NCBI GenBank assembly: GCA_036362985.1
Contig: JAYGXS010000003.1
Coordinates: 32,086,506 to 32,150,505 of the forward strand
Source: Ligula intestinalis
Taxonomy: Eukaryota > Platyhelminthes > Cestoda > Diphyllobothriidea > Diphyllobothriidae
Length of the DNA stretch: 64,000 nt
Direction: 5' to 3'
The position numbers and the translations under genes are program-made. Below the pieces are notes generated by a model. It was given only the letters and a program-made list of their open reading frames with translations, was not told where the DNA came from and did not search any database. Below, one piece after another: positions 55,745 through 64,000 of this stretch; position 1 is the stretch's first letter, and each line of letters starts with the position of its first letter.

Positions 55745-56480
55745 TTGTTTGAAATTAAGTTCGAAGAAACTACTTAAGTAGGGTTGTAAGTTTAATTATC
55801 TTGCGGCCTAAGCCCAAGATATTCAAGTCAGATTAGAATGACGGCTTCTGAACGAGATTCCTTCTGACTGCCTGCAGAAATCGTGCTCTGTAAAATAAAA
55901 CTATTACTTAGATGCCACGCGTTTTTCTCATCGGATTTTAATGCTCCCATAAATTCGAATCTATTTTTATTTCATGAAGAAAGTATTCCTTCCTGTTCTC
56001 GTTTGGTAACGAATTTTGCATTCTTCAAATTTTTGTGCTCGAAGACAGGAAAGCTATTGGTTCTAAGGTTAACATGCATGTTTTTGAGCTTTTTATGACC
56101 GTGAAATGTTAATTCATGATACATTTTATGCGTTAATTTATTAATGTTGCCTATAAAGTATGCAACCTGATTCACATCTAGTGCAAAAGTTTATGAGATT
56201 TAGGTGACCTGTGCCTCATCACGAGAGAAAGGTGGGATTTTCCTTAGACAAATATTCATACCATATACTTAAGAACCCTCGGAAGCAAGAGTAATGACTG
56301 GCAGGAGTTAAAAGTTATTCGGCAATTCAGAAAGTTTTTAAATACGGGAAGATACCCTCTGTTTAAGTGTACGCTCTGAAGAAGACGTGATTTGCTACCG
56401 AAAGAGTACGAGAGCGGATATCTATGTGCGTGTTTTCTATAAAATATGTTTCAGTATATAAGATCATTTAAAATCAATGT
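55745..56480 (+). repeat. AT-rich dispersed repeat, family C
   Basis: ACTACTTAAGTAGGGTTGTA, CTTGCGGCCTAAGCCC, the CTTCTGAACGAGATTCCTTC block and CTGCCTGCAGAAATC correspond to the other copies. A second piece, 56330-56480 (GATACCCTCTGTTTAAG and GTGATTTGCTACCGAAAGAG), matches 12.37 and 23.22 kb. Non-coding. Confidence 0.6.
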
Positions 56481-56659
56481 GAAATATGCATTTTTTACAG
56501 AGTATCTCGTCTACAGACGGTCAGAAAGAAGCCTGCTCAAAAGCCGTTATCCTGAGGTTTCTTGAATATCTTGATCAGTTACGTGGCCAATAGTAGTTTG
56601 TGCACCTGTGATTGGCTCTCTCATAGGCAAACTGATCACGTGGTCTCTTGCTTGGCGTG

Positions 56660-56745
56660 GCGCCGGAGGTAAAAAGCGCTACAAGATTTGGTATGACTGA
56701 CTGATGACGATTTTTAAGCCAGAGATGTCCATCATAGTCTCTATA
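56660..56745 (+). ncRNA. R2-type hammerhead, nearly complete
   Basis: CTGATGA is intact (56701-56707) and stem II contains CGATTTTTAAGCC; the 3' core is GAGA in place of GAAA. The stem I strands GACTGA and ATAGTC still pair at four or five positions; the triplet is AUC. No tRNA-like head was found next to it. Confidence 0.5.
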
Positions 56746-56769
56746 TTCGCTAGTACCACGTTATCGACA

Positions 56770-57010
56770 GATACAGTCGCGCTGACTCATTCTGGCTTCG
56801 CTTGCCAAGCCTTAGGTACTCGCGGGACCTTACAACCTCCCAGTGAGCTATTTATCACCTCCAGATGCTCGCGTTGTCCTGTCCGTAACACGCTCATCGC
56901 GTGAGCCGCTTGCACTGCCCTCTTGCCCGTTTATCAGTCGGGTCGATGCCTCGCGAGCTTGAAGCCAAAAACTGTACACCTTTTCCTGATTGGCTGAAGC
57001 AAAAAAAGGA
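56770..57010. repeat. Diverged repeat G, copy 1 (possible LTR)
   Basis: GCTGACTCATTCTGGCTTCG, ACAACCTCCCAGTGAG and CTGATTGGCTGAAG recur in order at 59715-59930. The two copies bracket the Gypsy integrase at 57894-59150 in the same orientation, so they may be its LTRs. Termini and target duplication were not found. Confidence 0.4.
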
Positions 57011-57014
57011 CTGG

Positions 57015-57890
57015 ACAGGCTTGACTCTAATCCTGTGCGCACAGGCGTACGCCCACCCTTTTTCGCGAACTCGACTGACCCTTGTACGCAGCGTTTGCGA
57101 TCACTAGGCAACAGCTATTGTAAGGCTCATTTAGGGCAGTAGAGTTCTTTCTACCAACTCTGTTTCACCCGGCTTTTTGATTTGGGAGACCTCCGCTTGT
57201 CGACACAACAACTTGCGCAGCAGCAACATCGACCTTAATGCCGGGCTTTCCAACCCTTTTTTCTCTGTCGCACTTTCCGCACGGCTAAATGTTCGCGCCA
57301 CACCCTTCCACGCCATCACGCATCACCACACCCTGCGACGGGTGGAGAGAGGGGTGTATATCAGAACCGAAACTTTGTGTCTGCGGTGATGCGCACATCT
57401 ACGGTGCTCCTAAGGCAATACGTGGACACTCGCAATTCCATTTAAAGGTGCAATCGCTGCAAACACAGAAAATGTCCTCGTCGTATTGTCTGGTTTTGCG
57501 TCTGTGGTGACGCGAATTCCAAAATCAGACTTCAGGACAGACAGATTGGGCAGAACCAGGTTTTACTGCGAGAAAGAGCGCATAAGAGGCTTGAAGGCAG
57601 TCGCTTCAGGTGTTTCATGCTCCGGCCTGGAGAATTTGTAGTAAGACTACTGACTACTTATATATCGCTAGACGCTCCTTACTAATATCTACCAGTATAA
57701 TCTTACAACCTCGTGATCAAACTCTAGTGTTGTGTCCAACATGTTTAAACAAAGCTTGCAGTTAGGGAAAAGGAATCTTAAAGGTCAAATAGTCTGGGAC
57801 CTCGGCACAGTACCCCTTGGCTAGACCAGAGCGGACGTAAAAAAACAATTTCAAAGCAATATGCACGTCTAAACAAGGCGAGTAACTAAA
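57015..57890. other. No gene recognised
   Basis: Several short plus frames (57177-57510) without domains. The integrase of the next entry ends at 57894 on the minus strand. Confidence 0.35.
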
Positions 57891-57893
57891 CGG

Positions 57894-59150
57894 TCAGGGA
57901 CTGTAACGTGGCATCCAATTCGGGTGATGTATTCGGGAGGCGCAGAGAAAGCGTTGCTTGCGGTTGGGATGTTGGCAGTTGATGAGAAAGCCATAACAGT
58001 TTATGGCAAAGGACATGTTGGAAAATGTAGCAGATGGGATGGAGGGATAGAGGATCGGGAAGCAGGGAGCAGGGAAAAGAGAACCAAAGGGCTCGTCCGG
58101 CGGAATGTCTGGGACAGCAGCTTTGAGGCGGTCCATGCTCAAGACCTCCTTGCGAGTGCCACTGTGGATTCTAAAGGTGTTCGTCCTCGAGCGATAACCC
58201 GGAAGGGACCATCGTAGGGGGTCCGAACGGCTGGTAGACTCGACCACATCGTAGAAAGACATGAGAGTAGGTTTCCAAGTCTTTCTTGCGATGGTGGGCC
58301 TGAAAGGAGCCCGGGGAATCATTCGAGCGAATTGTCGGAGACGGTGCTGGAGGCCGGTAGGATCCTCGACTGCAATTGGAAGAGTTGACGAGACCAACTC
58401 ACCAGGAGGTCGGACAGTGGCGTCGAACACCACTTCAGTGACGCAACAGTCAAAGTCCAGCTTGAGGAAGGAGCGGATACCCAACAGGACCAGCAAAAGA
58501 TGGTCCGTCCAGTTCTCTCGATCGGCCGCGACGCGTAGGGAGGCCTTTAGCTGGCAGTGGAACCGCTCGACCATTCTGTTGCCGGCTGGATCATAGGTTG
58601 AAGTGCTGATGCGAGTACAGCCTAAAGAGGGGAGAAGAGACTGAAAGAGATAGGACCCAAACTAGTCACCGCAGTCAGTCGTGATGGTAGAGAGATCACC
58701 AGAGGGGACAACCATACGACTAAGGAGAGTCTTGACCACTGTTAGAGCAAACACATCGGACATTAGGATCGTTTCCGGCCACCGAATGAATGGATCCACA
58801 CAAGTGAGTAGATAGAAACAGCCGTTAGACAGAGGAAGGGGGCCAACAAGGTCGAGATGAACATGCCAAAACTTTATATTGGGGCTGGAGAAGGTGCCGG
58901 TGGGAGTTAACTTGTGCCTTCGAACCTTATTCCATTGGTAGCTGGGACACAACCGTGTTCAAGCTTGCAGGTCTTTGTGCATCGCAGGCCATACACAGCG
59001 GTCGGAAACCAGCTTGTCGGTAGCTTGACTCCCGGGATGAGAAAGGTTGTACAGGGAGGAGAAGACGATGCCTCTGTGGGATGGTGGACTGCTACACGCC
59101 TTCCGACCAGGCTTGCAGCCTGCTCGCGCCACAACGTTTGGGTATTATTG
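57894..59150 (-). pseudogene. Gypsy integrase, two stop codons
   Basis: Read on the minus strand in one continuous frame, with stops near 58948 (TGA) and 58663 (TAG). The N-terminal zinc domain includes SLYNLSHPGSQATDKLVSDR, VWPAMHKD and LCPSYQW. The core has VHLDLVGPLP (first Asp), LLTCVDPFIRWPE, TTDCGD then the stop and FGS (second Asp kept), and GNRMVERFHCQLKASLR (Glu kept). The C-terminus has GTRKEVLSMDRLKAAVPDIP and ends MPRYSP. All three catalytic residues survive. This is a different Gypsy family from the one at 44-47 kb. No RT is attached. Confidence 0.85.
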
Positions 59151-59159
59151 TCCTAAATC

Positions 59160-59710
59160 ACCCAAATCCTGATTAAAACTGCAATCTCACCTACCAGGCA
59201 CTGAAAATGTAGACATCTTACGATGGCAAATGAACATGAAGCTAACTTTTCGGTTGTTGACAGTTAATCACCGCTCCATTGTCTGTAATAGCCGCTAATC
59301 AAGGGAGCGTTTGTACTCTTGTCGTCAGCTCACTAACAGCCTATCCGACTTCAATGTTAAAAAGAAGCATTAAATATTATGCTGACTAAAAACAGCATGA
59401 ATGTCGAGTTATGTTAAATATTAATAGAATAATTACAAGCTTGAGTCCTGCTGTTCACAGCGATAAAACCCCAGTGGTGTGGTCAGTGCGTTCAAACAAA
59501 AGGGTCAGTAAAGGAAAAAATGTAGAAGGTCAAAAATATGCTGAGACCTCGCCACAAACCGTTCTGTAATCAGGTCAATTTTACGAATTCTTCTTCCACG
59601 GGTAATGCCGCGTGCGTTGTATTAAAATACGACGTTTTTTGCATCATCTATTTCGAGAGTATCAGACAAGTGTCAGGATTAAGCAGGCGTGGATGTGTAG
59701 TGGTCCGTAA
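59160..59710. other. No gene recognised
   Basis: AT-rich. RT and RNase H would be expected here for a complete Gypsy element on the minus strand but are absent. Confidence 0.45.
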
Positions 59711-59714
59711 TCAG

Positions 59715-59930
59715 CACCACTGCTGCTGACTCATGTTGCCTTCGCCTGTGTCACCTTGTGTACTCGGGCGTGACAACCTCCCACTCACTTTCCTCGCGGA
59801 ACCGCTGCTTGAGCCGCCTCACAATCCCGGTCTCCTCGTTCCTGGAGATGCGCGAGTCTGGACACTAGCCTTGCAAGAACTCCGAGCCAATCAAAGTGCG
59901 ATATTCACTGACTGGCTGCAGACAACAGAA
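59715..59930. repeat. Diverged repeat G, copy 2 (possible LTR)
   Basis: Partner of 56770-57010: GCTGACTCATGTTGCCTTCG, ACAACCTCCCACTCAC and CTGACTGGCTGCAG. It contains GAGCCAATCAAAG, a CCAAT box. Confidence 0.4.
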
Positions 59931-59934
59931 AGCA

Positions 59935-60125
59935 TGCTCTTGGGTTAGTTATTCTCAACAGCGGACACTAACAGGACTAGCCTGAGGAGATTGCGAGCAA
60001 TATATGCTTACAGCGCGCCTTGTTAAGCTCTTGCACACAGAAAAGTCTTGTCCAAACTTAACAGTTTTCCTGGACTTCTGGTTTAGGGGATCTGCGTGTT
60101 GTCGACTTCAAAGCTATCGAGAGAC
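59935..60125. other. No gene recognised
   Basis: Nothing that I can name. Confidence 0.3.
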
Positions 60126-60129
60126 GCTA

Positions 60130-60260
60130 AATGATCTTTTGGCGACCCCAGCTGGTGGTTAGTGTTACGACTGGTTAAGTACTGGCAGAATAAGCCCGAA
60201 ACAGTTTCTGTATCAATCCACCCGCACCCACTGGCATTCCTTCCCCCTCCGGATATAAAG
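60130..60260 (+). repeat. R1 hammerhead repeat, degraded copy
   Basis: CCAGCTGGTGGTTAGTGTTA, a lost 5' core (CTGGTTAAGTACTGG), then AATAAGCCCGAAACAGTTTC and TGTATCAATCCACCC. GAAA and most of stem III are kept; CTGATGA and half of stem II are gone. Confidence 0.6.
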
Positions 60261-60329
60261 TTGTTCCAGCGGTCTTTTCATACGCCAGAGTGCTTGTCAT
60301 TATCTGAATTTCGAATGATTCAATTGTGG

Positions 60330-60415
60330 AAAACTCAGCAGTCTCGATAGGATTCGAACTTACGCGAGAAAAAGCAGGATTTTAGTCCAACCAACGACTT
60401 GAACTACAAGTCTGT
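60330..60415 (-). repeat. tRNA-like sequence near the R1 copy
   Basis: On the minus strand GTAAGTTCGAATCCTATCGA is a strong box B, and TGTAGTTCAAGTCGTTGGTT a poor box A. It may be a tRNA-derived head belonging to R1, in opposite orientation to the ribozyme. Confidence 0.35.
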
Positions 60416-60419
60416 GATT

Positions 60420-61490
60420 GCATCAGAAGTTAAAGCATGCAAGTACGGCAGAATTTATTGGAACCAAGAAATTTCGTGACCGCTCGTCAGCTGCTGCTTG
60501 CCGCTGCATAACATTAGGAACTAATGAGGGAATACAGCAAATGAATTCTTACAGAAAAAATCGATGCAAAACAATAAGTTCGTGGTAAATTGCCACGTGG
60601 GATAATCAATAAAGTTAGCAACTTAAAACACACCGTGAGAAACATAATTGAGACGAAACTTTAAAGCAAAAGGGGGAGCAATGTCTAAGTCTGGGAAATG
60701 GATGTTACCCTGGAAAAATTAGGTTAACCACGTACTCAAGCTGTCTACGCAGGTCAGGTTTTAACCGCCGTATATAGGTCACCTCTGGATAGCGCAATAT
60801 ACGAGTTTTTATGCCCGAGCAAGTACCCGGAAAATGTTTTCGAACTCACAGGGTGATCTGCATCGAGCAAATGTTTACTAAGGGATGAACGTTGAATTCT
60901 GCTTTCTTACCTTAGGCAGGCGCTCCATTGATCTGACTGATATGATCTGTATCAGAATTGATGAACGTTGTGCGTCGCAGTACTTGGGCGGATAACTTGA
61001 CCCAAAGAGACCAATCACCTAGATCCCGATTGGGACCGCTTAGCCCAGGTGCTGAGAACGTTGGCTGTATTTAAGCCTTGTTTTTGTTGCCGTGGGTTTG
61101 AAGCCCACCAAGACCGCTCAGTTTGTTACAGTTGGAATGAGTGTTTTATTTAAAATCTGGTAAATGCACCTATTGTCTGCGCTATCAGCATGACAGACCG
61201 CAAGTGAGGACTTGTCCGGCCAAAGCCAAAAAAATTGAAGTCTTCAGTTTTATTAGGCCGAAAAAAATTGGGTAAAAATTGCTCTGGTAGCAGTATGTTT
61301 TCGTCTTTATTTGCCTTATCGCAATTTACAGATTGAAAAGTGATTCATATTCTGTCCGAAGCACTTATATTATGCAGCTGTAAACTAAGGGCTAAAAGAA
61401 ACCATATTCTTTGATGCACTTGCCTGACCGGTTCACAACCCTAAAAAGGCTTTGGTAGGCAGAGGAAGGATGTATCATAGAGGTTAAGTA
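60420..61490. other. No gene recognised
   Basis: AT-rich with short frames only. Confidence 0.35.
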
Positions 61491-61499
61491 AGGTAAACC

Positions 61500-61960
61500 T
61501 TGACAAATGTGGTCTTCGGGCCCGGTTCCTTAGGGGACGAGAAGTCATGGGGGACCAGAGTGTAAGGAATGGTTTATTTTGTACAGAAGGAATGCAGGAT
61601 AGGTAGGAGGAATTTTACTGACAGACGAGCGAGAAACCGCTGGCCACAGCGCCGCGTCTGAAGTGAAGTGACGGCAGGAATCGCCACAGCGTCTAGAGCG
61701 ATCTTTGCGTGAGTCGGCCTTGAAATGTAATTGGCCAGACCGCGTGGGCAGGCGGGGGCATGTGTGCATCATAGCAGAACTGAGCGTCTGCAGTGTCTGT
61801 CCAAAAGGTAGGTCGAGAATTGATATCACGTGAGGGTCTGTACGGACTTGGGCTAATACAGATGATGAATCCTGCGGAACCCTTCTGGTTTGTTCCGCGG
61901 CCTGAGTTAGGCAAAGTGCGGATGTGTTCAGAGGAGACCGTGGCCTATTCACCCAGAACA
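61500..61960 (+). repeat. GC-rich dispersed repeat, family E (diverged)
   Basis: CTTCGGGCCCGGTTCC, GTTTATTTTGTACAGAAGGA and GAGTCGGCCTTGAAATGTAA, followed by TTGGCC, align loosely with the copy that starts 570 bp downstream. Opposed frames of 138, 73 and 60 aa across it show no domain. Confidence 0.4.
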
Positions 61961-62039
61961 CGGAGATGCCGGTGATTGTCGATTAAGCGCGGATCGTAAC
62001 GGCTAGGGCTGGCAGTGCAGTCTGGTCACGCAAACTCGC

Positions 62040-62490
62040 AAGTGGATGTCGTAGCAGTTTAAGCTATAGCGGGGGTCCTGATCACTGCGGCCTTTAGGCC
62101 CGATCCCGAATAGAAAGAGGAGTTGAACGCCAGTCCAGAGGATAGTGTATTGTGTACAGACAGATTGAAGAACATGTCAGAAGAAGTTGACAACCAAAGA
62201 AGGGCACATGTCCGGCGCCGGGAAAATGGCATTCTGAGTCAAGGTGGGACATGAGTCACAGAGCTTTGACTGACAGCACGTCTGAGTAGGCCTCACAATT
62301 AATTGGCGGTAAAGTTGGATAGCTGTGATTGGCCGAGAAGTAGAGTGCGCCTGCATGTACGTGCGAGAGACGCAACGTTGAAGCAGACGTATACAGTAGA
62401 GGCCAGCATAAAACTAAGCCGTGGCCGGTTCTCACTGCTTTTCCGTGACGCCCCCTGCTTGAGACTATCAACAAGCCGGTGGACTTGACG
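62040..62490 (+). repeat. GC-rich dispersed repeat, family E
   Basis: GTAGCAGTTTAAGC, GCGGCCTTTAGGCCCGATCC, GAATAGAAAGAGG, TGTATTGTGTACAGACAGA, GCGCCGGGAAAATGG, CTGTGATTGGCCGAGAAG and GAGAGACGCAACGTTG occur in order. The minus strand has two CCAAT boxes. Aligned to the 52.6-kb copy, an antisense frame stays similar (FSANHSYP and FSANHNYP), probably from shared DNA only. Confidence 0.55.
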
Positions 62491-62604
62491 TTGCATTCTC
62501 TGCAGTCCAACCTGAAAGGTTAAATAGGTTCTCGTGTTATGGCAGTCAGAGCAATCTAACCACCAGGACTCTACGCCAGATTGCCTTCGAGAGAATCAGG
62601 AGAT

Positions 62605-62785
62605 ATTTGTTTGATAACAAGGGAGACTGGAGTGTCCATTTCTGACTCATTAGCCATCATCAACCCGTCATACCTAACCCTAGGTGGTGCAACACACAAG
62701 GCTCGAACCTTTTTGACATTTTTGATCAGAAGCCTGACGATCTAACCATTGGTCTCATTGTCTTTACCATTTATATCGGAAATAT
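62605..62785 (-). mobile_element. R2 element
   Basis: On the minus strand: linker and head with GACAATGAGACCAATGGTTA and box B-like AAAGGTTCGAGCCTTG, a spacer with CACCACCTAGGG, then GGTATGACGGG and the hammerhead. The 5' core is TTGATGA (first C lost, 62663-62657), stem II is GGCTAATGAGTC, and GAAA is intact. The triplet is altered (ACU) and the stem I strand is CCAGTC. Confidence 0.65.
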
Positions 62786-62931
62786 GAGCATTCCTTGATT
62801 AATCTTCCCGGCCGTTAACAACACTCCCTCGTCCCCCTCTGTCTTGGGGCTCATTCTAGAGTCCCGCCAGCAGCCGCAGAGCGACTAGTAAATTAGGTTG
62901 GTAAGAATGTCGTCAAAGACAAGGAAAACTG

Positions 62932-63505
62932 GGCAAAAGTAGCTTATGTAGCCCCACTCATATATTCCTAATCCCAGCATTTGGTCGTGCAAAAATCGGG
63001 GTTTTAGGGTTTTGTGAGGTGAAGAAATAGGATAGGTAGAGAAGGAAATTTTTAGAAGTAAGTGTAATGTGAAAAATACAGTCGAAGTTTCTTCCCGCGG
63101 CCGCTGAAGCAGGTTGTTCCGCATGAAAATTGAAGGTGTGCGAGGCGCTTCGCGCTGCAGACTATACTAATATAACTCCAGAACGGTAAGTTGGACCGCA
63201 GATAAATCGAAGCAGATGACCTCCTAAACAACATTTCAATTTTTCGGGAAATTCAAGGAACCTGCAGTTTGATAATCGACTTTTTTCGCAATAAGTTAAA
63301 CGATAATACAGATTAGGAAAATCTACAGATATAAATCAACAACGCTTCTAAGTACAGTAAAATAAAAATGCATTATACATTTATTAAAGTATATTTAACT
63401 ATGCGTCATAATTTTCCGCCCATAAAACCCCATAAACACCGTTTTCGTAGGAAAACATGCAGGTTGTAGGGATTAATGAGTGGGGCTGCATCAGCTACTG
63501 TTGCC
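62932..63505. mobile_element. hAT-like MITE, copy 2, with 8-bp duplication
   Basis: 574 bp flanked by a perfect octamer GAAAACTG (62924-62931 and 63506-63513), the target-duplication length of hAT elements. The inverted ends are GGCAAAAGTAGC and GCTACTGTTGCC, extending with mismatches to TGTAGCCCCACTCAT and its complement. No coding capacity. Partner of 49457-50029. Confidence 0.88.
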
Positions 63506-63514
63506 GAAAACTGG

Positions 63515-64000
63515 AATGGCCGCTGGGTAGTTGCTGGCTGGACGAGTGAGTTCCGTTAGCGATTCGTGAATGTTCATCAACAAGATATATACACTTCGCT
63601 TAACCCCCCCCCCGGGCCAGCGATAACCCAGTAAATGTGTCCTTTGCAATTTGGTTGACAAGCGTGGATGGTTGAAACTGACAGGAAGTTAATGCGGACA
63701 TTGACATTAAAAGACTGATGCAGTACAACGAATGTTCATGTGATTGTTGGGATATCTCGTTTCTTTGCTTACTGTCGTCAAGTTCGTTTATGTCCCCCCC
63801 TATAGGAAGAAGGGTAAGGTATAGCCACCTAGACATAACACGGGATCATAAACCACCCAAGAATTAAAAAACGGCTTTGCGATAGGTAGTCCCACGTCTT
63901 AAACCTAGCCCATCTTCCCTCTTCCTGCCCCCTAAACTCTACGGTTAACATGAACTCAAACCTTGCCAAGATCGTGATCCTACCCCCAGTTCTGACCTTT
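63515..64000. other. No gene; R2 linker trace and C run
   Basis: GGACGAGTGAGTTCCGTTAGCGATT (63541-63565) matches the R2 linker at 43485. A poly-C run is at 63606-63614. The minus frame 63600-63836 is unrecognised. Confidence 0.4.

Noticed and set aside
61545..61961. 138-aa minus-strand frame
   Set aside because: Within a diverged family E copy, opposed by other frames, no domain.
1..64000. CRISPR arrays, operons, Shine-Dalgarno sites, bacterial genes
   Set aside because: No regular short repeats with unique spacers and no long adjacent frames; gene content is eukaryotic.

Overview
This is a eukaryotic, repeat-dense stretch with almost no intact protein-coding sequence. Several things point to a flatworm (Platyhelminthes), probably a tapeworm, less likely a fluke. 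These are Penelope-like retroelements with a GIY-YIG endonuclease, a Gypsy element whose Gag zinc motif looks like the CHCC type of the CsRn1 group, a CR1/jockey-like LINE, Tc1/mariner remnants, and many short elements that carry a tRNA-like Pol III head and/or a hammerhead ribozyme. Hammerheads in flatworm SINE-like elements and in Penelope-like elements are established knowledge; the species assignment is my inference. Nearly all open frames are short and are shadows of repeats. Two short stretches look like exons of host genes: a signal-peptide first exon (19899-20058, +) and an exon weakly resembling eIF2B beta (about 33620-33753, +).

Layout. 1-430: a hammerhead-bearing repeat (family R1) in inverted and truncated copies. 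1110-1702: a foldback element with hammerhead-like arms. 4480-6740: an AT-rich repeat and a broken Penelope-like element (PLE, minus strand). 8261-8650: two tRNA-head plus hammerhead elements (family R2) back to back. 10.9-17.6 kb: AT-rich repeats, a tRNA-like sequence, a possible gag fragment and a 313-bp-period duplication. 17.8-18.9 kb: a Tc1 transposase pseudogene. 19.9 kb: the secreted-protein exon. 20.5-24.9 kb: hammerhead relics, an inverted partner of the 17-kb repeat, and the best preserved R2 copy. 25.0-27.3 kb: no genes. 27.3-28.7 kb: a second copy of the foldback arm, an internally deleted mariner element and a nested palindrome with a hammerhead core. 30.5-38.3 kb: three more PLE fragments, all on the minus strand. 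39.6-41.2 kb: a decayed LINE. 41.24-41.82 kb: a young foldback element with 59-bp arms. 44.37-47.36 kb: a Gypsy element with both LTRs but an internal deletion. 49.4 and 62.9 kb: two copies of one hAT-like MITE. 48.7, 52.6, 61.5 and 62.1 kb: a GC-rich repeat with CCAAT boxes. 57.9-59.15 kb: a Gypsy integrase with only two stop codons.

The common thread is RNA self-cleavage. Six places keep both halves of the hammerhead core (CUGANGA and GAAA) around a pairable stem II: 46 (+), 21145 (+), 24830 (-), 28610 (-), 31644 (+) and 41323 (-). They belong to at least three unrelated contexts: the R1 repeat, the tRNA-headed R2 elements, and PLE-type motifs ending GAAACGUC. In two foldback elements the PLE-type hammerhead sits at the inner edge of the inverted terminal arm, and a third foldback has a decayed version in the same place. 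That arrangement is the most unusual thing I see. All calls come from reading the sequence; no database search, folding or alignment program was run.
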